A DNA stretch of 45,852 nucleotides from Candidatus Bathyarchaeota archaeon (GTDB taxonomy: Archaea > Thermoproteota > Bathyarchaeia > Bathyarchaeales > Bathycorpusculaceae), in contig PLSP01000053.1 of assembly GCA_003165195.1 (NCBI GenBank), positions 1-45,852 on the forward strand, written 5' to 3'. How positions within the stretch are numbered: position 1 is the first letter of the stretch; each line of letters starts with the position of its first letter. Made by a program: the position numbers and the translations under genes. Positions 14,398 to 23,324 of this stretch are shown here, one piece after another. A model generated the notes under the pieces. It searched no databases. It was not told the origin of the DNA and saw nothing but the letters and a program-made list of their open reading frames with translations.

Positions 14398-15477
14398 TTG
14401 CCGAAAAATTACACTTACACGGACGCAGGCGTAAACCGTCAACAACGCGTTGAATCCAAAAAAGCCCTAAAAAACCTTCAAGAAACCTACAAATACAGCC
14501 TATTCGCCGGCGTCAAACATCTACCATATGGCAACATATTCCCCATAGACGAAAACTCCTTCTTGGACCTTGTCATCGAGGGAGTAGGCACCAAAGTCCT
14601 CATAGCACAATTGGCTCAGAAATATGACACCATAGGCGAGGACGCGGTAGCAATGGCGGTCAACGACGTAATCCGCTCAGGAGCCAAACCACTTGCCATA
14701 GCCGATAACATACATGCCCAAGAAAGTAACCCTCAGCTTGTAAGGGACTGGTTAAAAGGCATCATCCAAGGCGCCGTCGAATCAGAATGCCCAGTTACAA
14801 GCGGCGAAACGGGTGACGTCTCTGAAATAATAAACGGCATAGTCCAAAACGCAGGATTTGATATGGTTGTTGCTTCAGTTGGCCAGGTTTGGAGGCAAGA
14901 AATCATCACGGGAGAGAACATTAAGCCAGGCGACCCCATAATTGGGTTAGCCAGCAGCGGACTACACAGCAACGGTATTACCCTTGCAAGAAAAATCCTG
15001 TTCAAACAATGGGGCGGAAAATTCGAGCCCAACGATGTTCCCGAGGGCTTAGAGAGAGAAGTTGTTTTGGAAGCTTTAGAACCTACCAAAATCTATGTTA
15101 AACCACTCCTCAAGTTGGCTAAAGAAGTGAAAATCAAAGCAGCCGTGCACATCACCGGTGACGCCTACACCAAATTCAACAACCTAACCGCCACTTCACC
15201 AGGGATAGGCTTCGAATTTACAAACTTCAAGCCGCACCCAATTTTTGCTCTAATCCAGAAAACGGCGGCTGAACTTGGCTACATTATTTCTGATGAGGAG
15301 ATGTTTAAGACTTTTAACATGGGCTGGGGTTTTGGCATAATCGTAGATAAAATGGATATTGATAAGGCAATGAACACTCTTCAGCGGGACAATGCAAAGC
15401 CTGAAATGATAGGAAAAGTAACCGACAGAAAAACTGTAGAGATAGAGTACAAAAACAAAAGGATGAAGTTAACGTAA
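14398..15477 (+). CDS. purM: Phosphoribosylformylglycinamidine cyclo-ligase (PurM)
   Basis: Catalyses ATP-dependent ring closure of FGAM to aminoimidazole ribotide in purine synthesis. The 359-residue protein shows the AIRS-family signature: YTDAGVN near the N-terminus, EGVGTKVLIAQ, the long VAMAVNDVIRSGAKPLAIAD motif, SGETGDVSE, IGLASSGLHSNG, and HITGDAYTKFNNL. TTG 14398 follows GAGGAG and the protein starts with the expected region, so this start is good. It lies just right of the tRNA and the integrated element and 58 bases before purS, which has its own TATA box. The assignment is secure. Confidence 0.95.
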   Translation: MPKNYTYTDAGVNRQQRVESKKALKNLQETYKYSLFAGVKHLPYGNIFPIDENSFLDLVIEGVGTKVLIAQLAQKYDTIGEDAVAMAVNDVIRSGAKPLAIADNIHAQESNPQLVRDWLKGIIQGAVESECPVTSGETGDVSEIINGIVQNAGFDMVVASVGQVWRQEIITGENIKPGDPIIGLASSGLHSNGITLARKILFKQWGGKFEPNDVPEGLEREVVLEALEPTKIYVKPLLKLAKEVKIKAAVHITGDAYTKFNNLTATSPGIGFEFTNFKPHPIFALIQKTAAELGYIISDEEMFKTFNMGWGFGIIVDKMDIDKAMNTLQRDNAKPEMIGKVTDRKTVEIEYKNKRMKLT

Positions 15478-15504
15478 ATTTTTGCTTTTGTTGCAGCGAA
15501 AGCG

Positions 15505-15511
15505 TTTAAAT
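15505..15511 (+). promoter_or_regulatory. TATA box for purS-purL-purQ
   Basis: TTTAAAT at 15505-15511, preceded by purines/GC as in a BRE-like element, about 28 bases before ATG 15536. This suggests transcription starting near the purS start codon. Confidence 0.4.
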
Positions 15512-15535
15512 CCTCTGGCTGAATTTAGAGGTTCT

Positions 15536-15787
15536 ATGAAATACTGCGCCAAAATTGAAGTCAGCCTAAAACCAGGCCACAGCAACCCTGAAGGAGAAAC
15601 CACCGCTCACCTTCTGGTGGAACTGGGTTACAAAGTAGAAGCCGTTGAAGTAAGCAAAGTCTACACCGTCAACTTGGAAGCAGCAAACGTCAGTGACGCC
15701 AAACTAAAGGCGGAGGAAATGAGCAAACGCCTCTTGGCAAACCCCACCAAAGACAACTACACAATATCTGTTGAGGAGCAGAAATGA
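15536..15787 (+). CDS. purS: Phosphoribosylformylglycinamidine synthase subunit PurS
   Basis: Small bridging subunit of the PurSQL complex that turns FGAR into FGAM. The 83 residues from ATG 15536 (KYCAKIEVSLKPGHSNPEGE, then VYTVNLEA) match the family length; the frame is open further upstream (to 15482) but that part overlaps the TATA element and is not family-like. The stop overlaps the purL start (ATGA at 15784), so translation is coupled. Secure from context and sequence. Confidence 0.92.
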   Translation: MKYCAKIEVSLKPGHSNPEGETTAHLLVELGYKVEAVEVSKVYTVNLEAANVSDAKLKAEEMSKRLLANPTKDNYTISVEEQK

Positions 15788-18165
15788 ACGCTAACCTCTA
15801 CATCCAACGCAAAACAGACTACAATCTCTATGAGGTAGCATTAGTCAAAGCCACTGATGCAGAGCTTATGGAAGTCAACAACGAATTAGCATTAGGATTT
15901 AGCATAGAAGAACTGAAAAGTATTCAAGCCTATTTCAAGCAGGAAGACAGAAACCCAACAGACATCGAACTTCAAACCATCAGCCAGACATGGTCAGAAC
16001 ACTGCTACCATAAAACCTTCAAAGGGAAAATCAAGTTTAACGGCAAAGAAATTGACAGCCTATTTAAAACTTACATTGCCAAAGCAACCAAACAAATCAG
16101 AGCGCCATGGTGCTTTAGCGTTTTTGAAGACAACGCAGGCATCGTCAAATTTGACATGGGTTATGGCATAGCGGCTAAGGTTGAAACCCATAATCACCCG
16201 TCCGCTGTTGAACCCTTTGGAGGGGCAGCAACAGGTGTAGGCGGTGTGATCCGCGACATTTTAGGTGTGTGGGCCGACCCAATCGCATGCACAGACGTAT
16301 TGGGGTTCGGACCATTAGATTACGATTACAAAAAGTTGCCAGCAGGCGTTAAACATCCAAAATACGTGTACATGGGGGTCACCGCGGGCATTAGCGCATA
16401 TGGCAATAACATGGGCATACCAACGGTGAATGGAGCCATTTACTTTGATGAAAGTTACACAGGCAACGTTACCGTTTACTGCGGATGCATAGGTCTTTTG
16501 CCCTTAAACAAGTTTACAAAAAACGCCAAACCAGAGCATATTGTAGTTTTGGCGGGAGGAAAAACAGGACGTGACGGCATACACGGCGTAACCTTTGCCT
16601 CAGCCGAATTAACGGAGAAATCAGAGGAAATTTCGCGGCCAGCCGTTCAGATTGCTGACCCTATTGAGGAAGAAAAGGTGAAACGGGCAATAATTGAAAT
16701 CCGCGACCTGCAGCTGGCATCGGCGACCACTGACCTCGGCGGAGGCGGCTTATCCTCAGCGGTTGGCGAAACAGCTGAGCGATTTGACTGCGGAGTCACT
16801 GTTGAACTGGGAGCTGTGCCATTGAAGTATCAGGGTTTGGCTCCGTGGGAAATCTATATTTCCGAATCACAAGAGCGGATGCTAATAACAGTGCCACAAG
16901 AAAACCTCGAACGGGTTATGGCGATTTTCGAGAAAGAGGATGTATCTGCCACAGCAATAGGCACACTAACCACCCAACGCCGGCTACATCTCACCTACAA
17001 GGGACAAACAGTTGCCAACATGGACATGGCTTTCCTGTTTAACCCCTGCACAAGCACCAAAACCGCAATCATAGAAAAACAAACCTTCACAGAACCCATG
17101 TTTCCAGAGCCCAAGAACCTAACCGAAACCCTCCTGCAACTGCTTTCAGCGCCAAACATCGCCAGCAAAGAAAGCGTTATTCGAACGTACGACCACGAGG
17201 TAAAAGGCAACACTACCCTCAAGCCATTGCAGGGTAAGTACGCGGGACCGAACGACGCTGCCGTGCTTAAACCGCTGGATGACTCGCAAAAGGGGTTGAC
17301 GATTTCGTGCGGCATGAATCCTAACTATGGCAAGATCGATGCTTATTGGATGGCGGCTTCGGCTATCGATGAAGCAATACGCAACAATATAGCGGTGGGC
17401 GGCAGAAGAATTGCGCTGCTCGACAATTTCACATGGGGCAACCCTGAGAAGCCAGAGCGGCTGGGTTCGTTGGTGCGTGCTTGTGAGGCTTGCTACGACT
17501 TCTCGGTGGCATTTAAAGCCCCGTTTATCTCAGGCAAAGACAGCCTTTACAACGAATCCCCTATGGGTCCAATCACTCCGACACTTTTGATTACGGCTGT
17601 CGGAGTAGTTCCAAACATTCAAGCAGTCACCTCGATGGATTTGAAAGCGCCAGGCAACTTGTTATACATAATTGGCGAAACATTCGCTGAACTCGGCGGC
17701 TCAGAATACTACAAACTCAAAGGCTTTATAGGCGCAAGCGTTCCTAAAGTTAAGGGCGCCAAAGCCAAGCGCACCTTTAGAGACGTAACCAAAGAAATTG
17801 ACGCGGGCCTTGTTAAGTCATGTCATGACCTTTCGGAAGGGGGGTTGGCGGTAGCGGCAGCTGAGATGGCGTTTGCAGGAGGCTACGGCGTAGAACTTGA
17901 TATGCGCAAGGTTCCAGGCGAAGCGCTAGAGCGGAATGACTTTGCTCTGTTTTCTGAATCTAACAGCCGCTTCCTTGTAGAAGTGGAAGAGAGAGACAGG
18001 CAAAACTTTGAAGCATTGATGAGAGGCAAAGCTTGCGCGAAAATCGGCAAAGTAACTAAAGAAGAAAAACTAATTATCCATGGGTTAAACCAGAAAAATG
18101 TCGTTGACGCTTCATTGGTTGAGCTTCGGCGCAGTTGGAAAAAAACATTCGGGAGCGAATCCTAA
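15784..18165 (+). CDS. purL: Phosphoribosylformylglycinamidine synthase subunit PurL
   Basis: Synthetase subunit that activates FGAR with ATP and adds ammonia delivered from PurQ. At 793 residues it is a small-type PurL (no fused glutaminase). Motifs: TISQTWSEHCYHKTF (catalytic His), VETHNHPSAVEPFGGAATG, the long GGKTGRDGIHGVTFAS motif, TTDLGGGGLSSAVGE, SGKDSLYNES, and CHDLSEGGLAVAAAEM. It overlaps purS by four bases and abuts purQ directly (TAA then ATG). The operon order purS-purL-purQ and the family are clear. Confidence 0.96.
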   Translation: MNANLYIQRKTDYNLYEVALVKATDAELMEVNNELALGFSIEELKSIQAYFKQEDRNPTDIELQTISQTWSEHCYHKTFKGKIKFNGKEIDSLFKTYIAKATKQIRAPWCFSVFEDNAGIVKFDMGYGIAAKVETHNHPSAVEPFGGAATGVGGVIRDILGVWADPIACTDVLGFGPLDYDYKKLPAGVKHPKYVYMGVTAGISAYGNNMGIPTVNGAIYFDESYTGNVTVYCGCIGLLPLNKFTKNAKPEHIVVLAGGKTGRDGIHGVTFASAELTEKSEEISRPAVQIADPIEEEKVKRAIIEIRDLQLASATTDLGGGGLSSAVGETAERFDCGVTVELGAVPLKYQGLAPWEIYISESQERMLITVPQENLERVMAIFEKEDVSATAIGTLTTQRRLHLTYKGQTVANMDMAFLFNPCTSTKTAIIEKQTFTEPMFPEPKNLTETLLQLLSAPNIASKESVIRTYDHEVKGNTTLKPLQGKYAGPNDAAVLKPLDDSQKGLTISCGMNPNYGKIDAYWMAASAIDEAIRNNIAVGGRRIALLDNFTWGNPEKPERLGSLVRACEACYDFSVAFKAPFISGKDSLYNESPMGPITPTLLITAVGVVPNIQAVTSMDLKAPGNLLYIIGETFAELGGSEYYKLKGFIGASVPKVKGAKAKRTFRDVTKEIDAGLVKSCHDLSEGGLAVAAAEMAFAGGYGVELDMRKVPGEALERNDFALFSESNSRFLVEVEERDRQNFEALMRGKACAKIGKVTKEEKLIIHGLNQKNVVDASLVELRRSWKKTFGSES

Positions 18166-18987
18166 ATGCAGCAGCAAGAAATCAAAGTTTGTGTTCTACG
18201 CGTCGGTGGAACCAACTGTGACGCAGAAACCCAACGGGCCTTTCTGGAGCTTGGCGTACGGGCAGAAGTTTTACATATTAACGAGCTGGTTAAACGAAAG
18301 AACCTTCTTGATTATTCAGTGTTGGTTTTTCCGGGTGGCTTTTCTTTTGGCGACTATGTACGGTCAGGCGTCATTTTCGCCCGCTATCTCAGCGCCAAAG
18401 TCGGTAAAGAGATGGAAGCTTTCATTAACGAGGGCAGACCGATTCTAGGAATATGCAATGGCTTCCAAATATTAGTTGAGTATGGTTTGCTCCCGGGTTT
18501 TGAAGGCGTGAGCACTTACCCCGAGGCAACTTTGACGACTAATGAGCCAACAGGCTTCAAATGCGAGTGGATCTACCTAAAACAGGAAAACAAGGGCAAA
18601 TGCGCCTTTACCAGCAAAATTCCGGCAGGAAAAGTAACGCGTATGCCGATTGCGCACGGTGAAGGCAGGCTTCTGTTTCCTAAAGAGAAAGAGGAAAAGT
18701 TGCTGGCTAAGCTAATTGATGAGGACATGGTTGTTTTCCGCTACTGCACCGAAGGGGGCGAAGCAGCAGATGGCAAGTACCCAACTAACCCAAACGGCTC
18801 AACCTACGACATTGCAGGCATATGCAACCGTGAAGGAAACATCTTTGGCTTAATGCCACATCCTGAGCGGGCAATGTACTGGTGGCAGCAACCCGACTGG
18901 ACACGACAACAACAGATGACACAGTACGGCGACGGCAAACTTATCTTTCAAAGCATCATCGACAAATTAACCAAGAAGTGCCGCTAA
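18166..18987 (+). CDS. purQ: Phosphoribosylformylglycinamidine synthase glutaminase PurQ
   Basis: Class I glutamine amidotransferase that feeds ammonia to PurL. The 273-residue protein has the oxyanion strand FPGGFSFGDYVRSG, nucleophile elbow ILGICNGFQILVEYG (Cys), and the His-Glu pair in GLMPHPERAMYW. The ATG begins right after the purL stop. Its last 21 bases overlap the 3' end of the convergent pfkB-family gene, so the two purine operons meet tail to tail here. Confidence 0.95.
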   Translation: MQQQEIKVCVLRVGGTNCDAETQRAFLELGVRAEVLHINELVKRKNLLDYSVLVFPGGFSFGDYVRSGVIFARYLSAKVGKEMEAFINEGRPILGICNGFQILVEYGLLPGFEGVSTYPEATLTTNEPTGFKCEWIYLKQENKGKCAFTSKIPAGKVTRMPIAHGEGRLLFPKEKEEKLLAKLIDEDMVVFRYCTEGGEAADGKYPTNPNGSTYDIAGICNREGNIFGLMPHPERAMYWWQQPDWTRQQQMTQYGDGKLIFQSIIDKLTKKCR

Positions 18988-19884
18988 ATCCTTTGCATAT
19001 GGCAAACCATCGCGGGCGCCCATTTTCGTTACGCTTCTAGACGCCACAAAATTTCCCAACTGTCCGCATTCGGCGAGAGGTTTGTCGTTGATTAAACCGT
19101 AGAGGAAGCCGGCGTTAAATGCGTCTCCAGCGCCGGTCGTGTCAAGTACTTGAACTTTGAAAGGCAGAATAGTCTTTCTTTCTTCGCCATTTGTAACATA
19201 ACATCCTCGGTTGCCAAGCTTCACAGCCACGATTTTTACGCCCATATCAATCAGCGTAGCTGCGCCCGTGGGGCAGTCGGTCTCGCCTGTTAAGCGTTCA
19301 AGTTCCAAAGCGTTCGGCATCATTACATAGGAACTTCTGATTAAGGGTTCAATAAATGCAAGCCCCTTCTGTGCATACACGGAACCGGGATCAAAGCTAA
19401 CTTTAACATCGCTAGGCAGATTGCCTAAGAGTTTTTTTTGGGCACGAAACGATTTTTCGCCTACAAATGAGGTTAAATGCAAGAAGTTTGTTTGGGAAAC
19501 GTAATCCCATTGGATTTCTCGAGGCTCAATTGTGTTGTTGACGCCTGAGTTGATGTAGAGGGCTCTTGCACCTTTCTTGTCCACAAACCCAATCACTGAA
19601 CCGCTTTTGCCCTTTTTTGCCTCAATTATGCCACTGGTATCGACGCCTTCGGTTTTGAAGCAATCCCTTTGAAAGTTACCTTCCCTGTCATTTGCTACTT
19701 TGCCAACAAACCCAACTTTGCAGCCAAGCCTCGCCAACCCAACAACGGTATTCGCAGCTGAGCCACCGCAAGCCTCCGTGGATGATTCAACAAAGCTCTC
19801 TTCTTCAGCTCCAGCAAGCCGATCCACTTTGAAGAGCATATCAACGTTTAGCGCACCAAAACCTATAACATCAAACTTGTTCAT
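18967..19884 (-). CDS. PfkB-family sugar/nucleoside kinase
   Basis: Ribokinase-like kinase of 305 residues. N-terminal GFGALNVDMLFKVDRL and ACGGSAANTVVGLARLG bind the sugar; the C-terminal DTTGAGDAFNAGFLYGL holds the anion hole and catalytic Asp. The substrate is not fixed by sequence: archaeal members include nucleoside kinases, ribokinase and ribose-1-phosphate kinases. As the last gene of a purF-purD-(HAD)-ftr-kinase operon (4-base overlap with ftr), nucleoside or ribose salvage into purine nucleotides is the natural guess. It overlaps purQ by 21 bases tail to tail. Confidence 0.85.
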   Translation of the reverse strand: MNKFDVIGFGALNVDMLFKVDRLAGAEEESFVESSTEACGGSAANTVVGLARLGCKVGFVGKVANDREGNFQRDCFKTEGVDTSGIIEAKKGKSGSVIGFVDKKGARALYINSGVNNTIEPREIQWDYVSQTNFLHLTSFVGEKSFRAQKKLLGNLPSDVKVSFDPGSVYAQKGLAFIEPLIRSSYVMMPNALELERLTGETDCPTGAATLIDMGVKIVAVKLGNRGCYVTNGEERKTILPFKVQVLDTTGAGDAFNAGFLYGLINDKPLAECGQLGNFVASRSVTKMGARDGLPYAKDLAALLG

Positions 19885-20789
19885 GCAAACAACTCACTCA
19901 AAAATATTTTATGTTGACCTAATTTGCCACCGTAGTTACCAGCGGAAACCTTCACAACCCCATCAATGCCGAGAACCGCTTCTATTCCAACTTTAGTAGC
20001 TTCTTTTACCGCATCTAAGGAGACGCCGTCATAGACTATTTCAGCAACGTAGTTTACGCCTTCTGACACACGGGATTCCTTGCCTAACTGTTTCTTAAGT
20101 GAAGGGCAATAAAGGTGGTTTGTTGTTGGACCAATCTTGGGAAAATGGGTCTCAGGCTTAGAACCCGCGGAGCAAATGTCAAAGGGCGTGACGACTCCGC
20201 CAACAGTGGGAATTGCGGCTAAAGCTTTTTCACCCGCTTGTTTTAGAGCTATTCTTGTTTTGCACATTACCCAAAAGTTCCCGCCCATAACACCTTTTGC
20301 ATAGCTTATATAGTGCTCGATGACAAAATCGGGAACCATCAAAGGCACGACAATAACTTCCCTGCCATTACGCTTCTCAACCCATTCATATCCGTCACCG
20401 CAGTGACCAACAGTTTCCATCATATCTAATTTGCCTTCAGCTTTAGGCAGATCGTCATAGACGGCGGTGAAAGGTTTAACAAGAATGTCTTGTCGGATAC
20501 GGTAAGAAAGCTCCTTTTCAAATTTTTTGAGGGATTGCTCGAAGGTTTTTTTGGGGTTTATTTCTCCCCAGAACTGCAGTATTGCGCCGACTCTTTTATC
20601 GGGTGTTTCTTTTGGCTGCAGATATTTTTCTACTCCACCTTCGGTTCTGCCGATTACAACGGAGGGGGTTGCCGTTGAATCTTCAGCGGCTTTGCGAACT
20701 GTTTCCGCATCATCGGCTGTAACGATTACACGACAAAAGATGCCGGTAAAAGCTTCTGCAAAAGTGTCCTCAATTGGCGCTTTGCCCAT
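19881..20789 (-). CDS. ftr: Formylmethanofuran:tetrahydromethanopterin formyltransferase
   Basis: Ftr moves the formyl group between methanofuran and tetrahydromethanopterin, the second step of the archaeal methyl branch. Signatures: IEDTFAEAFTGIFCRVIVTA at the N-terminus, HCGDGYEWVEKRNGREVIVV, KGVMGGNFWVMCKT, and a C-terminal VSAGNYGGKLGQHKIFL. ATG 20789 is chosen since it places IEDTFAEAF as in the family; TTG 20807 adds six residues. One base separates this ATG from the stop of the upstream HAD-like gene, and the end overlaps the kinase by four bases. The location inside a purine operon is unusual. Confidence 0.92.
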   Translation of the reverse strand: MGKAPIEDTFAEAFTGIFCRVIVTADDAETVRKAAEDSTATPSVVIGRTEGGVEKYLQPKETPDKRVGAILQFWGEINPKKTFEQSLKKFEKELSYRIRQDILVKPFTAVYDDLPKAEGKLDMMETVGHCGDGYEWVEKRNGREVIVVPLMVPDFVIEHYISYAKGVMGGNFWVMCKTRIALKQAGEKALAAIPTVGGVVTPFDICSAGSKPETHFPKIGPTTNHLYCPSLKKQLGKESRVSEGVNYVAEIVYDGVSLDAVKEATKVGIEAVLGIDGVVKVSAGNYGGKLGQHKIFLSELFA

Positions 20790-20790
20790 T

Positions 20791-21873
20791 TCATCCGAGT
20801 CTCCCAATTGCTACTCCACGCACTTTTTTCCGAAACTCGCCGCTCTCTTTTGTGAGCGATTCCATATTTTGGGCTGTAACTATTTGAGCTTTAGGTAAAT
20901 CATCAGGATACAAACTTGAAAGCTGTTTAAGCAATGCAGCGTCTACTTCGCTAAATTCTAGGGCTGGAAAACCCCAATCCTGCAGGGCATTGACTGTCAC
21001 ATCTTTCCCGAACTTACAGAATAAATCGGCGATAACTGCCGTGACAAGATTGCTTTCTGAGAGAACAGCCACTTCCGCAGTTTTGACAGCATAACCGTTG
21101 CCGTTGAAAGAAACGGTTAAGCCGCCGCCCGCTCTGACCAGTTTGAAGGCTTCAACGTCTGTTAAACTGTCGCCAACATACATAACGTTCGCTAACTCCA
21201 CGTCCAAACGCTTCACGACTTCACGGATTGCCTCTGCCTTCTGTTCCCCGCCAACCGTAACCACGTCAACGAGAAATTTGCCCACAAACATCTGTGGTAT
21301 TTGACTCCAGAAAATCTCGTCCAACCGCCCAATAATTGTTTGGTCACTGTGCGAGAAATGTTCAATTGTCCCTGCGGCTGGGGGAATGTCGATAACGCTC
21401 ATTTGAGCAATTTCTTGCGCTATTTCCTTTAAGCAGTCTTTTTCCCGCGGAGTTATGGCACATGTGTCTAGGCTGACTTTGGTGCAGTATGTGTTTTTGT
21501 ATGGGAAGCTGATGGCTTTGCAAAGGGCTCTGATATAATGTTCGTAGCTAGTGCTTACGATGTAAGTGTGGGCTACTGTTTGCACGTAGCGAAGGGTATT
21601 TTGGCTATTGGATATTAAAACTATGTTTTCTGTTGAGAATGCGTCCATCTGCGTGTCAGTAACGCCGTACGCTTTGAAAAAGGGTAAAATCAGCTTAAGT
21701 GTGCTACCGGCAGAGTAGCCGGGTTTGTGCAAAATATCTGCTAGCACATCATCATATCTGCTTATGTTGGCGAAGAGTTTGTCGCCGTTAGGAATGAAGT
21801 TGGATGCTATTTCGTAGGCGTTGTCGTTTTTTGAGATCGGCCCCTCGCAGTCAGAGATGAAGACACGCTTCAC
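20791..21873 (-). CDS. HAD-like archaeal protein (COG4030 / EhaR-like)
   Basis: A 360-residue protein starting FISDCEGPISKNDNAYEIAS, with RYDDVLADILHKPGYSAGST and TLKLILPFFKAYGVT following, and a later VMYVGDSLTDVEAFK. The first aspartate block and the GDSxTDxxA block are those of the HAD phosphatase fold, though the second acidic residue of the usual DxD is replaced (DCE). It resembles the archaeal COG4030 group, named EhaR in methanogens, whose reaction is not known. The start ATG overlaps the purD stop by four bases and ftr begins one base after its end, so it is tightly inside the operon. A small-phosphate hydrolase is plausible. Confidence 0.7.
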   Translation of the reverse strand: MKRVFISDCEGPISKNDNAYEIASNFIPNGDKLFANISRYDDVLADILHKPGYSAGSTLKLILPFFKAYGVTDTQMDAFSTENIVLISNSQNTLRYVQTVAHTYIVSTSYEHYIRALCKAISFPYKNTYCTKVSLDTCAITPREKDCLKEIAQEIAQMSVIDIPPAAGTIEHFSHSDQTIIGRLDEIFWSQIPQMFVGKFLVDVVTVGGEQKAEAIREVVKRLDVELANVMYVGDSLTDVEAFKLVRAGGGLTVSFNGNGYAVKTAEVAVLSESNLVTAVIADLFCKFGKDVTVNALQDWGFPALEFSEVDAALLKQLSSLYPDDLPKAQIVTAQNMESLTKESGEFRKKVRGVAIGRLG

Positions 21874-23288
21874 GTTTTATGCCTCAAATGTACCATGTGG
21901 CTAACCGCTTTGGATATATGATTCTTTGAAGCTACGTCGCTTCTGTTCCACAATCCACCGCCCGTGATGGCTTTGGCGCCTTCCTGACTAATTTGCCGAG
22001 CCTCCTCAATGCTTTCGCCTATTCCTAGAATTCCAACGGCACGTGATTTGAGGGCGTAGTTTTTGCCGTCGTTTCTTAACTCCATTGAGCCAGGATAAAT
22101 GCGGATGTTGTTACCGTATTTTAGCCTTAATGCATAGGCTTTTGATAAATCGACCGGCGTGTTTGTTGCAGCTTGATCAATCTGGTCATGATAAATGTCT
22201 GCGTAGCCGCCATAGTCGGATGGGACCTTGTAGGTTAAAACTGATGCAGTTGGCTCCAGCGTTACACGTGCGAGGCTGCCTTCAATCATGCTTAGGCATA
22301 GCTCGACAAAGTCCTCTTTGATTAGCGCTAGAAGGTTTATTATTTCTGGGTCACCGGGGCGGCTGTTTATCTCCAGAACTTTGATGCCTTTGCCCGTGTG
22401 CATGAAAGCAAGATAGAGTGGTACACCTCTCAGGGCGGTGTCATCTTTGATTTTGGCGCTCCAACCCCAGAAAATCTTGCTGCTTAACTCAAGCTCTGCC
22501 TGTCGATCAGCGGCGGTAAGGAATGGCAAGGTATCACCTGTGTCTTTGTACGAACCCATGCCACCCGTGTTTGGTCCCATATCGTTGTCGAAAGCACGCT
22601 TGTAGTCTCGCGTGTCAGGCAAAGGTATGAAATGTTTACCGTCGCAAAAACCCATAAAGCTTGATTCTTCCCCATCAATTTTTTCCTCGATAATAACTTT
22701 ACCATATTTGAAGCTGGACATAAAATGATCAAAAAGCTCGTTTCGGTTGGCAAAGTGATCTCCCCAGACGCCTACACCTTTCCCGAGTGCAGGTTTGTCA
22801 GGTTTCACTACTGCCTGGTTTTCTAGTTCGTCGAGCCACTTGTAAACTGCTTTCTTAACTTCCTCCTCATCCTTAAAGTCGGCAGGGCTAAAAACTTTGA
22901 ATTTGGGATTGGCTTCGGGGGCAAGCTCAGAGAATAGCAACCGCTGCTCAACCTTGCTCTCTTCGAGAGCGTATTTCTGTTTGGGGCAAATAACGGGGAT
23001 ACCTGTACGTTTTTCAATTTGGTCTCGGATTCCTTCAATTATGGGTTTTTCTGACCCGACTAAGGCAAAGTCAATGTTGTCTTTGTTTGCTTGGGCGAAC
23101 CTGCAGATTTCGTCGACATCCAAGTTAGGGATGACAACGTGCTTTGTGGCTTTCTCAACGTTGAAGGGGTTGCGTTGTTTGTCAGCGATGTATAGTTCTA
23201 CTTGGTAGTTTTTGCTTTGGAGAAGTGCATCAACCATTGCGACCTCTCTTGCTCCGTAAGAAACGACAAGTATACCGATTTTTTCCAT
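21870..23288 (-). CDS. purD: Phosphoribosylamine-glycine ligase (PurD)
   Basis: ATP-grasp enzyme joining phosphoribosylamine and glycine to GAR. Residues 1-110 form the N-terminal Rossmann-like part (IGILVVSYGAREVAMVDALL, DFALVGSEKPIIEGI). The ATP-grasp core shows AVVKPDKPALGKGVGVWGD, VIIEEKIDGEESSFMGFCDG, DNDMGPNTGGMGSY and VLEINSRPGDPEIINLLAL. The usual GGREHA of bacterial PurD is replaced by GAREVA. At 472 residues it is a little longer than bacterial enzymes (about 430). It follows purF after 36 bases and overlaps the next gene by four bases. Confidence 0.93.
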   Translation of the reverse strand: MEKIGILVVSYGAREVAMVDALLQSKNYQVELYIADKQRNPFNVEKATKHVVIPNLDVDEICRFAQANKDNIDFALVGSEKPIIEGIRDQIEKRTGIPVICPKQKYALEESKVEQRLLFSELAPEANPKFKVFSPADFKDEEEVKKAVYKWLDELENQAVVKPDKPALGKGVGVWGDHFANRNELFDHFMSSFKYGKVIIEEKIDGEESSFMGFCDGKHFIPLPDTRDYKRAFDNDMGPNTGGMGSYKDTGDTLPFLTAADRQAELELSSKIFWGWSAKIKDDTALRGVPLYLAFMHTGKGIKVLEINSRPGDPEIINLLALIKEDFVELCLSMIEGSLARVTLEPTASVLTYKVPSDYGGYADIYHDQIDQAATNTPVDLSKAYALRLKYGNNIRIYPGSMELRNDGKNYALKSRAVGILGIGESIEEARQISQEGAKAITGGGLWNRSDVASKNHISKAVSHMVHLRHKT

Positions 23289-23324
23289 CCAGATACACCG
23301 TTACTGGATACAGTGCAGCAATAC

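Noticed and set aside
20490-20898. Open frames on the plus strand opposite ftr and the HAD-like gene
   Set aside because: They are antisense shadows of clearly conserved proteins with no family resemblance.
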